Shown: piece after piece, positions 9,432-19,507 of the stretch | Layout of the letters: each line of letters starts with the position of its first letter | Position numbering within the stretch: position 1 is the first letter of the stretch | Position numbers and translations under genes: made by a program | DNA from: Chitinophaga filiformis | GTDB lineage: Bacteria; Bacteroidota; Bacteroidia; Chitinophagales; Chitinophagaceae | Length of the DNA stretch: 64,000 nt | Reading direction: 5' to 3' | Assembly (NCBI RefSeq): GCF_900102545.1 | Contig: NZ_FNBN01000006.1 | Location: 418,020 to 482,019 of the forward strand | Notes under the pieces: model-generated | Told to the model about the DNA's origin: nothing | The model's input: the letters and a program-made list of their open reading frames with translations, nothing else | Databases searched by the model: none

Positions 9432-10268
9432 TTATTCACTTTGTTGCATGAGACTGAATAGTATCTTCTTCTCCCCTTCATCAAGATCAATACCAGTTGT
9501 GGAATCAGCAGGAATAAAATGCCTTTTGAAGGCTTTTATAGCAGCCACTGAATCCCTGGTGTCATAGCCAACAATACGCAGTGCCTGTTTGCTGTTGAAA
9601 TCTCCCGGCAGGATGATCTTTGCGGTGTCGCCATACCACAAGCCAAAACCCTTCTCTGCCAGCTGCTGCCAGGGGAAATAAGCGCTGGGATCTACCTTAC
9701 GGCTGGGAGCAATATCTCCGTGACCAATGAAATTGGCTGCCGGAATATTATACCGGTGCTTCAGGGAATCCAGCAACACCATCAGACTGTTAATCTGCTG
9801 TGGCTGAAACGGCACAAGCCCGTTGTTGTCCAGCTCAATTCCGATAGAGCAGGAGTTCATATCGGTTACATTGCCCCATTTGGACAAGCCGGCATGCCAT
9901 GCACGCAGATAATCGTTCAGCATATGATTGATCGTTCCGTCGCCACAGATCACATAATGTGCGCTTACCTGTGTACGGGGAAGAGTGAAGGTGCGGAAGG
10001 TGGAATCGCAGGAGCCCTGCGCTGTATGATGAATGATAACATAGTTAGGCTTCCGCATATTAAAATTCGTGGTGCCGATCCAGTTCACTGCTGCAGGGGC
10101 GCCTTCTGCTGGTACCTGTGAAGGCTGTGCTCTCAGTACACTGGCATATTGTTTTGCCTGCTGACGGTACGCCTTATTGGTCGTTGCATAAGGTTTAGGC
10201 GCACAACTGTATATTGTTGCGGCCATTACCCATAATATTAAACGTGGATATTGCTTCATTGTATTCAT
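9432..10268 (-). CDS. N-acetylmuramoyl-L-alanine amidase (Amidase_2/AmpD-like), lipoprotein
   Basis: A 278-residue zinc amidase that cleaves the bond between MurNAc and L-Ala of the peptidoglycan stem. A lipobox (IYSCAPK) follows the N-terminal hydrophobic stretch, so it should be membrane-anchored in the periplasm. The AmpD-type fold is seen in NYVIIHHTAQGSC (first Zn His), HYVICGDGTI, WHAGLSKWG, IGIELDNNG and NFIGHGDIAPSRKVDP (second Zn His plus the basic and Asp residues of the site). ATG 10268 and ATG 10259 are both possible starts. A role in wall recycling or attack on foreign peptidoglycan is inferred from the family. Confidence 0.9.
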   Translation of the reverse strand: MNTMKQYPRLILWVMAATIYSCAPKPYATTNKAYRQQAKQYASVLRAQPSQVPAEGAPAAVNWIGTTNFNMRKPNYVIIHHTAQGSCDSTFRTFTLPRTQVSAHYVICGDGTINHMLNDYLRAWHAGLSKWGNVTDMNSCSIGIELDNNGLVPFQPQQINSLMVLLDSLKHRYNIPAANFIGHGDIAPSRKVDPSAYFPWQQLAEKGFGLWYGDTAKIILPGDFNSKQALRIVGYDTRDSVAAIKAFKRHFIPADSTTGIDLDEGEKKILFSLMQQSE

Positions 10269-10303
10269 CTTTGGTATCTTAATTTAATGATTATCCGTTA
10301 ATT

Positions 10304-10340
10304 AACAAGCCCGGCTCTATTAAAACGAGCCGGGCTTGTT
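10304..10340 (-). terminator. Rho-independent terminator after the GH92 gene
   Basis: A perfect 14-bp stem (AACAAGCCCGGCTC and its complement at 10327-10340) with a 9-nt loop. On the minus strand the stem ends in TTGTTAATTAA. It lies between the GH92 stop and the amidase start, so it separates these two units. Confidence 0.8.
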
Positions 10341-10377
10341 GTTAGTATTATTGATGTCAGTCTACGGACCGATCAAC

Positions 10378-12666
10378 CTATTTCAGTTCCTGTGACAGGG
10401 AATAAGGCGCATCCTTGTCAGCGGTACCTCTTGTCTTGTTAGGCACTGCATCCATATCGAAATTGATGGTAGCACCTTTCATGAGCGCATTGTGATCGAG
10501 CCAGTTATTGGTATATGGCTTGCCGTTGAAGGTCATGCCTTTTACATAACGGTTTGCTTCGCTGTTCTTAGGAGCGGAGATGATCACCTGTTTGCCATTT
10601 TCCAGGGTCACGGTGGTCTTTTTAAATAAAGGCGCACCTACTACATACTGTTGTGTACCCGGACATACAGGATAGAAGCCCATCGCCGTAAATACATACC
10701 AGGCAGAAGTCTGACCATTATCCTCATCACCACAATATCCTTCAGGAGTAGCAGAATACAGGCGGTTCATTACCTCTCTCAGCCAGTACTGTGCCTTCCA
10801 TGGCTCACCACCATAGTTGTACAGGTAGATCATGTGCTGGATAGGCTGGTTACCATGTGCATACTGTCCCATGTTCATGATCTGCATTTCGCGGATCTCA
10901 TGGATAGTACCACCATAGTAGCTGTCGTCATATACCGGAGCCATAGCAAATACAGAGTCCAGCATAGCTGTGAAAGTCTTTTTACCACCCATCAGGTCAA
11001 TCAGGCCCTGTACGTCGTGGAATACAGACCAGGTATAGTGCCAGCTGTTACCTTCAGTGAAGGCATCACCCCATTTGAAAGGGTTGAAAGGAGTCTGGAA
11101 CTTGCCATCTTTGTTCTTACCACGCATCAGTTTTGTTTCAGGATCGAATACATTGCGGTAGTTGCGGGCCTGTTTTGCGAACCTTTCTACTTCAGCAGCC
11201 GGGCGTTTCAGCGCCTTCGCCAGTTTGTAGATGGTGAAGTCGTCATATGAATATTCGAGTGTACGGGCAGTGTTCTCGTTCACGTTCACGTCATAAGGCA
11301 CATATCCCAGCTCATTGTAATATTTCACACCAGCGCGGCCCACAGAGGTCAGCGGACCAGCATTATCTGCATTTTTCAGGATCGCTTCATAAGCAGTGTT
11401 CACATCAAAACCAGTCACACCTTTTAAATAAGCGTCTGCGATCAGGGATGCAGAGTTAGAACCGATCATACAATCACGGTGACCAGGACTTGCCCACTCA
11501 GGTAACCAGCCACTTTCTTTGTAAGCATTCACCATGCCTTCCATGATGTGCGCATTCATAGATGGGTACATCAGGTTGAAGAATGGGAACACAGCACGGA
11601 AAGTATCCCAGAAACCATTGTCGGTGAACATGTAACCCGGCAGTACCTGGCCATTGTAAGGGCTGTAGTGTACTACGGCGCCTTTAGCGTCATATTCATA
11701 GAATTTGCGTGGGAACAGCATCGCACGATACAGGCAGGAGTAGAAGGTGCGTGTCTGGTCGGAAGTACCGCCTTCTACCTTGATGCGGCTCAGCTCTTTG
11801 TTCCAGGCAGCCTTTGCCTTGTCTTTAACAGCGTCAAAACTACTGCTACCGATCTCCTTCTGCAGGTTCAGCTCCGCCTGTTCAGGACTTATAAAGGAAG
11901 ATGCTACTTTTACGTTCACCTTCTCCCCTTTTACAGTGGCAAAACCGATTACAGCGCCAACGTGTTTGTCCTGGGCTTCTGCTTCACCGGCTTTCAGTTC
12001 GCCGTTTTTGAAGGTAGCCACATAAGTGAATGGCTTATCGAAAGTCAGTACGAAGTAGTTCTTAAAGTTAGCAGGCACGCCACCGCTATTTTTGGTGGTA
12101 TAACCAACTATCTTATGTTCAGCCTGTAATACCTTGATATAAGAACCTTTATCCAGGGCGTCGATCACCAGAAAGGCGCTGTCAGTCTTAGGATAGGTAA
12201 GACGGATAGCCGCTGCCCTTTCGGTGGGCGTGATCTCAGTGGTCACGTCATGGTCGGCCAGGTATACGCTATAATAATATGGTTTGGATACTTCTGCTTT
12301 ATGAGAGAACCAGCTGGCCCTGTCATCTTCTTTGAATTTTACCTTCCCGGTTACCGGCATGATGGCAAACTGACCATAGTCGTTGATCCACGGACTGGGC
12401 TGGTGGGTCTGTTTAAAACCGCGCAGTTTATCAGAATCATAGGTATAAGCCCAACCGTCTCCCATTTTACCGGTTTGCGGCATCCAGAAGTTCATACCCC
12501 ATGGAGTGGCGATAGCGGGATAGGTGTTACCAGTAGACAGGGATCCTTTGGAATCGGTACCCATTAGCGGGTTGACCCATTCTACCGGATCGGTTACGCT
12601 GTTGACGGTTTGCGCCTTTACCCAGCAGGAGGCAAGCATAAGGGCGGAAAAAATAACTCTTTTCAT
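10378..12666 (-). CDS. GH92-family alpha-mannosidase
   Basis: A 762-residue glycoside hydrolase family 92 enzyme with a signal peptide (MKRVIFSALMLASCWVKAQ). The N-terminal beta-sandwich begins at DPVEWVNPLMGTDS. The (alpha/alpha)6 domain carries the family landmarks FTEGNSWHYTWSVFHD (with the general-acid Glu) and GYCGDEDNGQTSAWYVF (with the catalytic Asp pair), then GFYPVCPG. GH92 members are calcium-dependent exo-acting alpha-mannosidases, often alpha-1,2. It is exported, and its location upstream of the amidase and SusC/SusD genes suggests handling of mannose-rich glycans such as fungal mannan or N-glycans. Confidence 0.93.
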   Translation of the reverse strand: MKRVIFSALMLASCWVKAQTVNSVTDPVEWVNPLMGTDSKGSLSTGNTYPAIATPWGMNFWMPQTGKMGDGWAYTYDSDKLRGFKQTHQPSPWINDYGQFAIMPVTGKVKFKEDDRASWFSHKAEVSKPYYYSVYLADHDVTTEITPTERAAAIRLTYPKTDSAFLVIDALDKGSYIKVLQAEHKIVGYTTKNSGGVPANFKNYFVLTFDKPFTYVATFKNGELKAGEAEAQDKHVGAVIGFATVKGEKVNVKVASSFISPEQAELNLQKEIGSSSFDAVKDKAKAAWNKELSRIKVEGGTSDQTRTFYSCLYRAMLFPRKFYEYDAKGAVVHYSPYNGQVLPGYMFTDNGFWDTFRAVFPFFNLMYPSMNAHIMEGMVNAYKESGWLPEWASPGHRDCMIGSNSASLIADAYLKGVTGFDVNTAYEAILKNADNAGPLTSVGRAGVKYYNELGYVPYDVNVNENTARTLEYSYDDFTIYKLAKALKRPAAEVERFAKQARNYRNVFDPETKLMRGKNKDGKFQTPFNPFKWGDAFTEGNSWHYTWSVFHDVQGLIDLMGGKKTFTAMLDSVFAMAPVYDDSYYGGTIHEIREMQIMNMGQYAHGNQPIQHMIYLYNYGGEPWKAQYWLREVMNRLYSATPEGYCGDEDNGQTSAWYVFTAMGFYPVCPGTQQYVVGAPLFKKTTVTLENGKQVIISAPKNSEANRYVKGMTFNGKPYTNNWLDHNALMKGATINFDMDAVPNKTRGTADKDAPYSLSQELK

Positions 12667-13024
12667 GTTGAGACGGATGGAATTTTAGCTTTTTATAGTC
12701 TGTAAAAATAGCTTTTCAGGCGAAAAATAAGAGTCTATTTTTTAAAATTGCGAAACCGTGACTGATAGCGAGGCTTAAATGATTTAGCTTTGCACGTCGG
12801 AATGCCATCTTTATTTTAAAACTTAATATGTTTTAACCACAGGAATAAACCTGCCCCAACTTTTAAAGTCAAACGATAGATTTTGTCGTTTGACAGACGA
12901 AAAGAGGCCATGTGATGTTTCTTTATACGACAAGATGCCAATCTGCCGTTTAAAATTCAAATCAAATCACTGCGAATGTTCGCAATTCCCATTTCAAGTC
13001 AACTACCTAAAAGAACATGAACAT
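12667..13024. other. Intergenic region between divergent GH92 and S41 protease genes
   Basis: A 358-bp stretch with no supported gene. A plus-strand TAGCTTTG at 12785-12792 fits the -7 consensus TAnnTTTG, but there is no TTTG at the right distance upstream, so I do not call a promoter. The frame of the downstream protease is open through 12890-13024 from a TTG, but the encoded residues do not resemble a leader. Confidence 0.4.
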
Positions 13025-14590
13025 ATGAACAAACATTTTACGCTAGCCATGAAAATGGTTGTAGCGGGTGTTGTTTTCAGCGCTGTATTCAGCGCCTGTC
13101 GTAAGAAAGACAGTACCAAGGTGGACAATACTACGCCAACATCCTCAACAGTCGTAACAGATGAAGATTCCCTCAAATATCTTATGTACCGCATTATGCA
13201 GGTAACATATGTGGATGGGGGCCGTAACAAAACGACCGACCTGCCAACTTATTTCTGGTATACCCAGGTTCCGCAACTGGATCCTTCCAGCAGCACTTAC
13301 GCCACTGCTGATGATCTGTTGAGTACGATGAAAACGTATTCCAAGAATAGCGCCGGCACCGTACTGGACCGCTATAGCTTCCTGGACCGTACGGGTTCAT
13401 TGTCCAGTTCATTACAGAATGGTCTTTCCGAAACCTTTAATAAAGTAAGCGCTACCGGCAACTATGGGATGGAGGTCAGCTATGCTTCTGATGGCTCCAA
13501 ATCTTACCTGTATATTGTCTATGCGGATAAAAACTCTCCTGCCGGCCAGAAAGGTCTGACCCGGGGGGATGAGATCACTGCCGTAAACGGAGACAGCAAT
13601 ATCAGTTACGACGGAGCCAACGGCGCTAATGTCTCCAAAGTAACCAATGCCATCTATTACTCCACCTCGGTGACCTTAAAGGTAAAAAAGGCAGTAACAG
13701 GCGCCGAGGCTAACTATACGCTTACTTCCGGCACTTTCACCATCAACCCCGTGTTGTTTGACACTGTTTACACGGTGAATAGTCAGAAGGTAGGCTACTT
13801 TGTCTTTTACACCTTCACCAGCACCTACAATACGCAGGGAGCCGCTACTTTGACGAAAACCAAACTGGACGCCCTTTTCGCCAAGTACAAAGCAGCAGGC
13901 ATCACCAACCTGATAGTAGACCTGCGTTACAACCAGGGTGGTTCTGTTACCACGGCCGAATACCTGGACAGTGCCATCGCTCCTGCTTCTGCAGCCGGCA
14001 AAACGATGTACTACTACCAGTATAATGATAAGCTAACAGCTAACCTTGACGGTACGGGACTGGAAACCAGTGTGAAGTTTCCGAATGTCACCGGCGGACT
14101 GAATCTCAACAATGTGTTCTTCATCACAGGCTCACACACGGCTTCTGCCAGTGAGCTGACGCTGAATAACCTGCTGCCTTACATGAATGTGAAACTGGTT
14201 GGAGATACTACTTATGGTAAGCCGGTAGGTTTTATCACTTTCAACATCTCAAAGTATGACAGCACACATACCAAGCAATACCTTGCCGACCTGTATGCTA
14301 TCAACTTTGCTACGGAGAATGCCAGCCACGTAGGCGGTTATTATACAGGGATAGCGCCCGACCAGGTAGCGAACGACTATGTCAATGTTCCCTGGGGATA
14401 CAGGAATGATGATGAGAACCTGGACAGGATCTTCAGTTATATCACTACCGGCAGCTTTGCCAGGACATCCGCCAACGCCCGTGTGCTGACAGAAACCGCT
14501 GTCAACCAGCGTGCCGCTATCCCATCGTCTATCGCTTCTCCCCGCTTCAACGGGATGGTGGATTATCGTATAGGTAAACGGATTCAATAA
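13025..14590 (+). CDS. S41-family (C-terminal processing type) peptidase, lipoprotein
   Basis: A 521-residue periplasmic serine protease. ATG 13025 is followed by a signal peptide and lipobox (FSACRKK); the longer frame from TTG 12890 only adds unlikely residues. A PDZ-like domain lies near residues 140-230 (YIVYADKNSPAGQKGLTRGDEI). The S41 core follows, with VGYFVFYTF, LIVDLRYNQGG, the catalytic Ser in HTASASELTL and the catalytic Lys in TTYGKPVG. Such enzymes cut the C-termini of exported proteins. Its stop almost touches that of the convergent aldo/keto reductase gene (14593). Confidence 0.92.
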   Translation: MNKHFTLAMKMVVAGVVFSAVFSACRKKDSTKVDNTTPTSSTVVTDEDSLKYLMYRIMQVTYVDGGRNKTTDLPTYFWYTQVPQLDPSSSTYATADDLLSTMKTYSKNSAGTVLDRYSFLDRTGSLSSSLQNGLSETFNKVSATGNYGMEVSYASDGSKSYLYIVYADKNSPAGQKGLTRGDEITAVNGDSNISYDGANGANVSKVTNAIYYSTSVTLKVKKAVTGAEANYTLTSGTFTINPVLFDTVYTVNSQKVGYFVFYTFTSTYNTQGAATLTKTKLDALFAKYKAAGITNLIVDLRYNQGGSVTTAEYLDSAIAPASAAGKTMYYYQYNDKLTANLDGTGLETSVKFPNVTGGLNLNNVFFITGSHTASASELTLNNLLPYMNVKLVGDTTYGKPVGFITFNISKYDSTHTKQYLADLYAINFATENASHVGGYYTGIAPDQVANDYVNVPWGYRNDDENLDRIFSYITTGSFARTSANARVLTETAVNQRAAIPSSIASPRFNGMVDYRIGKRIQ

Positions 14591-14592
14591 TA

Positions 14593-15489
14593 TTACCGGT
14601 GCTGGTCGTAATAATTTGCGGCCAGCTCAAATCCCAATAGAACTCTGTCCGCTGACGTAAGCGGAGTGGTAGCAGGTAAGCCCGCAGCCTCTTCCAATTG
14701 CGTCAGCGTTCTTATTCCTACTACGGCTGCTCTTACAGCAGGTTCTCCCAATACATAACAAATAGCGGTTTGCGCCGGAGTACGTTTATCTTCGGAGAAT
14801 TTAGCTACTATTTTCGCGATTCTGCTCACTTCTTCGGCGCTATAGTTCAGATAGGGCTCTGCCGGCTTTCCTGCCAGTAATCCTTTAGCTACGCTGCCTC
14901 TTGCCAGTACGCCAATGTTGTTCTTGTCCAACAGCTGGAACACTTCTTCTTCTGGTCTTCTGTCCAGCAGGCTATACTGCATCATGACACTGCTAATGCG
15001 TGATCTTTTCACATATTCCCTGATCACATTAGGCCTGATGGAAGAGATGCCATAATACCGGATCTTCCCCTGGCGTTGCAACTGCTCGAAAGTTTCAATA
15101 ATGTCATCAATAGGATCATCCAGGGTACCGCCATGCAACTGGTACAGGTCGATATAATCCGTGTCCAGGCGGCGCAGACTGTCGTCTACGGCTTTCTTAA
15201 TATATTCCGGTGAGGGGTTCCAATCCCACCCGCTGCCATCGCTCCGCCATTGATTACCAACCTTGGTGGCTATGATGGCATCATTACGGCGTTCTTTCAA
15301 TGCCCTACCCAGTTGTTTTTCATTTTCTCCCTGCTGATACAGATCGGCTGTATCAAAGAAGTTAATTCCCTTGTCCAGCGCCTGGTTGATCAGGGTTTCA
15401 TTTTCCGCAACATTATTGCCTAAGGACATACAGCCGAAAGCTATCTCGGAGATGTCAAGTGTAGAGTTCCCAAGAATATTGTAATTCAT
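14593..15489 (-). CDS. Aldo/keto reductase
   Basis: A 298-residue NADPH-dependent TIM-barrel oxidoreductase. Catalytic residues are visible: Asp and Tyr in FFDTADLYQQGENE, Lys in IIATKVGN and His in LYQLHGG. The C-terminal cofactor segment reads AAVVGIRTLTQLEEA. Length matches the family. It begins 23 bp after the McrC-like gene on the same strand, so it may be the last gene of that transcript, though a link to restriction is not obvious. The substrate is not predictable. Confidence 0.93.
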   Translation of the reverse strand: MNYNILGNSTLDISEIAFGCMSLGNNVAENETLINQALDKGINFFDTADLYQQGENEKQLGRALKERRNDAIIATKVGNQWRSDGSGWDWNPSPEYIKKAVDDSLRRLDTDYIDLYQLHGGTLDDPIDDIIETFEQLQRQGKIRYYGISSIRPNVIREYVKRSRISSVMMQYSLLDRRPEEEVFQLLDKNNIGVLARGSVAKGLLAGKPAEPYLNYSAEEVSRIAKIVAKFSEDKRTPAQTAICYVLGEPAVRAAVVGIRTLTQLEEAAGLPATTPLTSADRVLLGFELAANYYDQHR

Positions 15490-15512
15490 GGTTCTAATTT
15501 AAGCAATTCTGC

Positions 15513-17807
15513 TTAGGAAGCAGACGCCGGATCTCTACGCCCGGGCAATGGGATATCTTTCTCAGGGATAGTTTTGATGAAGCTATCCACGGGATTGAGG
15601 AGGTACTTTACCTGTGTATATCTCCTGTTGCCGGCCATTCCTTTGATCCGTACATAGTCGTCCAGCATCTCCTTCTCCGTTAGTTTTAATACCATGTGCT
15701 TATGACCACTATCAAAGAATAAGGGATGTCCGGGTGGATATACCTTTCTGCGGGGCTGGTGGTCATGACCTGTAACCTCATAAAAACAAGGGATACCCTT
15801 TCCTTCTATATAAGGAGCGAAATAACGCACTATCCCCGACCCTACCCCCCGATCAAATTTCCTGCAGATATAATCAGTTGCATTGCCTGCCACAAGATCA
15901 TCATACAGCGCACTATCCTTCGTCGCCACAAACTCTACCAGTACGAAAGCATCCGCAACCTTGTAGCTCCGTCCCTTTTGCGGCAGCGCTTTTTCCAGCA
16001 GCCGGGCAGAATCTTTTGTTATAATATGCATCAGGTGTTTCTCCAGCAAAGCCAGCCCTACTGCATTACCCGGCAGGAATGGAAAGCCTCCGAGATTTTC
16101 TTCATGAATGATCTGCCGGTAATAGCGATCATGATATTCTGCCTTACCAACCCCGGGAAACAATACATAGGCTCCCAGGACCTCCCTGGAATGCTCATAC
16201 CGGCTTCCCTTCTTCCTCCTGCTGACAATAGCATCCCTGTATACCCGCATCTTGTCCAGATCTTCCTGCAGCGGCTCATCCATCTTTTCCAGCATATTAT
16301 ACCTGTCTGATTCCATAAGGCGATATTTGGCATCAAACAGGTAAGTCAGATACAGGTTTCTCGGCTGATCTTTTTTCCCTATCCGCAGGATAATATCCGG
16401 GCATTTATTTCCATTGATTGTTCCGGCATCATCCGCATCGAAATTATTCGTGTACCACAGTTCCTGGTAAAGCTCAATATTTATACCGCCGGCACACTCG
16501 AAAAGCAGTTTGGAATGCATGTTCTTATCTGGTGAAAGACGGAACGTGTTGCCCTTTATCGTTGGCATTTTTTTAACCTCCGGTGCTACTCCCGTAATCT
16601 TCTGTATCATATCAGTCATGGCAAAGAAGCTCCAGAGCTGGTAGAGATAAGCAATATCTTTCAGCTCTATTTCATACAGTCCTTCCTGTAATTCAAATCC
16701 CATCTTCAGGGTTTCCCAGTCTTTCATTAGTCCGGCATATCCAGGCTGTTTAGCTAACACTGGCGAAAATCTTTTTCTGTCCTGCAGTTTTCCTACACCT
16801 TTGAAAAAAGGGCGGGCTAGTAAGTGAGCGATCGCTTCTCCCGCAAATTCCAGCTGCATGCGGTATTCCTTGTCCATTCGTGCATTACTGCCATCTTTTT
16901 GAACTAACTTATAAATGCGTTTAAAGTGTTCAAGTATGTCTGTTATGACATATTTCACATACCTGTTCTCGTAATTGTCTTCCACAAGAACTTTGGTGTC
17001 CACTTCAAAGTATTTGTCCGGATGCCCATCGAATCGGACCAGCTTATCTGCCAGCCGGCCTTCAGCCCTTTTTATCTTGTCTTCACGCATGAATCCTTTC
17101 CCCGTGGATAACGTTTTATAAGGATCCTTCACAATGACATCCAGGTGCCGTAAAATGCTTCTGAAAATATTTCCGAAAATGGTCCACCAAAGGATATCAC
17201 TTTCACCACTGTCCCTAACCTCAAAATAATGATAGGTTTTCCTCAGATAATCGATCGCCAACCGGGGATATATCCTTTCTATCTGCTTCACCATGGCAGG
17301 ATGGTCTTTCTGGATGTCAAGTTTCGACGGGAATATAGTGAACTGGAACAGGACACTGTGTGAAACCGTTTTATGCTGATAATCGATGATCAGGTCAAAC
17401 TCTCCCGGTTCATTATTAAATTTTAGTTCCGCCGAAGCAAACTGGGTATCTCCTTTTGTGGTCCTCACCTTAAACATATTCTTCACATTTTTCACTCGGG
17501 AATAGATGGAAGCCGATACTACCTCCGGACGAAAATCGATGCTTACTGAATAGGCTATATTCTCGAAGAATACCGGATGCTTCACAGTATAGATATCGGA
17601 GCTTTCCACCTCCTTCGAGGCAGGCTGCCAGATCTCGAATTTCCTGAGCGGACCTGTAAAAAGATAGGTTGTTTCAAAGTTCTCAGGCGCATGCCTCTTC
17701 TTCGAGGTTTCAAATGCATTTTCAAAGTCTTCTATTCCTGCGGGATTCAGCAGGTCAAATTCGATAGAGAAGTCTTTATGGTGGATAGTTAGTATATTCA
17801 TGATCAC
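15513..17807 (-). CDS. McrC-like protein: DUF2357 with PD-(D/E)XK nuclease domain
   Basis: A 764-residue partner of the McrB-like ATPase upstream. Residues 1 to about 270 form the beta-rich region typical of DUF2357 proteins; VEDNYENRYVKY (about 275-286) carries an acidic residue expected in the nuclease site. The nuclease signature is CPDIILRIG (Asp near 471) followed by FDAKYR (D-A-K near 492-494), the PD-(D/E)XK pattern of the DUF524 family. About 200 further residues follow and may be a recognition module. The frame starts at GTG 17807, overlapping the ATPase stop by 4 nt; ATG 17801 is an alternative. By analogy with McrBC, it would cut modified DNA or other invading nucleic acid when driven by the ATPase. 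The target is unknown. Confidence 0.85.
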   Translation of the reverse strand: MIMNILTIHHKDFSIEFDLLNPAGIEDFENAFETSKKRHAPENFETTYLFTGPLRKFEIWQPASKEVESSDIYTVKHPVFFENIAYSVSIDFRPEVVSASIYSRVKNVKNMFKVRTTKGDTQFASAELKFNNEPGEFDLIIDYQHKTVSHSVLFQFTIFPSKLDIQKDHPAMVKQIERIYPRLAIDYLRKTYHYFEVRDSGESDILWWTIFGNIFRSILRHLDVIVKDPYKTLSTGKGFMREDKIKRAEGRLADKLVRFDGHPDKYFEVDTKVLVEDNYENRYVKYVITDILEHFKRIYKLVQKDGSNARMDKEYRMQLEFAGEAIAHLLARPFFKGVGKLQDRKRFSPVLAKQPGYAGLMKDWETLKMGFELQEGLYEIELKDIAYLYQLWSFFAMTDMIQKITGVAPEVKKMPTIKGNTFRLSPDKNMHSKLLFECAGGINIELYQELWYTNNFDADDAGTINGNKCPDIILRIGKKDQPRNLYLTYLFDAKYRLMESDRYNMLEKMDEPLQEDLDKMRVYRDAIVSRRKKGSRYEHSREVLGAYVLFPGVGKAEYHDRYYRQIIHEENLGGFPFLPGNAVGLALLEKHLMHIITKDSARLLEKALPQKGRSYKVADAFVLVEFVATKDSALYDDLVAGNATDYICRKFDRGVGSGIVRYFAPYIEGKGIPCFYEVTGHDHQPRRKVYPPGHPLFFDSGHKHMVLKLTEKEMLDDYVRIKGMAGNRRYTQVKYLLNPVDSFIKTIPEKDIPLPGRRDPASAS

Positions 17808-19507
17808 CAGAATGATGTGAGGCCGGTTTTTCTTAATTGACGCTGTATCCTTGATAATTTCCGCTGGCAGGCAGGATACTGCCTGGTAGCCGCCTGTAAT
17901 CCTTCAATAATATCTTCGCACTCGGCAGCATCGCCCGCGATCCTTGTCAGGATTTTCATACAGATCGCCTCATCGATACAGATATCCAGCCAGTTTCCGG
18001 GTACAGGCCCGTTAGCGGCCAATGCCTCATTATAAGCACAGTATAACAGTACGTCATTTCTTACACGAAGAGAAAGTGCAAACGGAGAATCTTTCAGTAT
18101 GTCATTCAGCTTTGTCAGTTCGCTGATGATCCGATTCCTTTTTTTAGAGTTGTTACTATATACTTCCGGCCCTTTTAATATGCCTGTTGTAAGCGCTGCC
18201 GCAGCTTCATATGTATCAGGGTATTCCCATGTTTCTGCCCATGAAGTCAAGCCATATTCCATATCAACGTTATGCATTTCGATCACCATCGTTCTATCCA
18301 ATACGCGCTGACTGATGGTATGGGTTGTTTCATCCATGTTAATGGTTCCGATCACGGCCAGATTAGCAGGCATCACGATCCCTCTTTCGAGAAAATAAGC
18401 CTGAAGGCGGGTATCGTCTGCTATCCCCAGTTTAGCCCAGAAACCGGGATCTCCTGTGCTATATACGGACACGTCATCGCTGCTGATGAAAGCATCATAG
18501 GCCGTAACGTCATCTGCCTGCCGGGCAGTTTCGAGTATACTCAGGAAGTCGGGAAAATAGTGTTCAATCTTTGCCAGGTTCATTTCATCCAGGCAGGCGA
18601 AGAATGGGATATGTGGATACCGGCATGCTTTAACAATAAAACGGAGCAGGCCAGTGCAATGATATCTTGAGGTGCCTTCCCGGGTCACCAGGTATCCCAG
18701 CAGGTCGTCAGTGTCATGCCAGTCCGGCCTTACCCTGATCATCTCAAAATTACCGGGCTGTCTTGCATTTCTCAGTGCGGCATCAGCACAAGTGATGTAA
18801 GCCAGTTTTCTGACCGTCCAGGATTTTCCTGTTCCGCTCACCCCACTCAGCAAAACAAAAGGCTTCGTTTTAACAGCCATGAGCAATTGCCGGTAAGGAT
18901 GCGTAAACTCAATTCCCGTTTTTTCATTTTTAAGCCCTTTTACGGCCTTTTTCGATCCGGAAGGGCTAATGAGCTTCATTTCTATTTCCCGCTCGTTAAC
19001 GGTCAGGTTTACCGCCTCTACGTGCATGTTACATTCTTCCAACACCTCCAGTGCCGGTCCGGAAGGAAATAACTGTTTCAGATCATGCATCCGGGTTAAC
19101 CGGGCAGTGTTATCAGCAGCTCCGGATATCGAAAGGTCAGCTATGCCGTTGTGCCGAAGGGGTTTGGTCCACTTCCAGCCTGCGGGAATAGTCGCCGCCT
19201 GCCGTATTTTGTACATCCTGAACTCATCCCCTTCCCCCGCGCCGTATACCTTGCCTTTATACTCAAATTCCTTCAGCCAGGAGCGCTTGTTCCGAATGCC
19301 AGTCCGTAATGTGTTGGTAGCTACCGTATACAAGACCTCCTTTTGCTCCCGGTTCACGAAAAAGACCACATCCCCCAACCGGGTATCTTTCAGTATATCC
19401 TCATCCCAGAAAATGAAATCTCTGTTGTCAGACAACAGGTTGTGATAGTCGGTATTTCCGTTCCTGACGTCATAGATCCTTGCAGGTTTCATACAATGCA
19501 ATTTCAT
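17804..19507 (-). CDS. McrB-like AAA+ NTPase of a two-gene restriction system
   Basis: A 567-residue AAA+ motor. The first 150 residues look like a recognition domain, with an EVE/PUA-like stretch GDVVFFVNREQKEVLYTVA. The AAA+ core has Walker A GVSGTGKS (222-229), Walker B FFACLDEMNLAKIEHYF (about 302-318) and the McrB-type segment IGTINMDETT (386-395), followed by an Arg-finger-like ISQRVLDR. The order Walker B-EMNLA and INMDETT is characteristic of the McrB branch. It is the first gene of a minus-strand operon with the nuclease gene (4-nt overlap). Nucleotide preference (GTP or ATP) cannot be told from sequence alone. Confidence 0.88.
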   Translation of the reverse strand: MKLHCMKPARIYDVRNGNTDYHNLLSDNRDFIFWDEDILKDTRLGDVVFFVNREQKEVLYTVATNTLRTGIRNKRSWLKEFEYKGKVYGAGEGDEFRMYKIRQAATIPAGWKWTKPLRHNGIADLSISGAADNTARLTRMHDLKQLFPSGPALEVLEECNMHVEAVNLTVNEREIEMKLISPSGSKKAVKGLKNEKTGIEFTHPYRQLLMAVKTKPFVLLSGVSGTGKSWTVRKLAYITCADAALRNARQPGNFEMIRVRPDWHDTDDLLGYLVTREGTSRYHCTGLLRFIVKACRYPHIPFFACLDEMNLAKIEHYFPDFLSILETARQADDVTAYDAFISSDDVSVYSTGDPGFWAKLGIADDTRLQAYFLERGIVMPANLAVIGTINMDETTHTISQRVLDRTMVIEMHNVDMEYGLTSWAETWEYPDTYEAAAALTTGILKGPEVYSNNSKKRNRIISELTKLNDILKDSPFALSLRVRNDVLLYCAYNEALAANGPVPGNWLDICIDEAICMKILTRIAGDAAECEDIIEGLQAATRQYPACQRKLSRIQRQLRKTGLTSFW

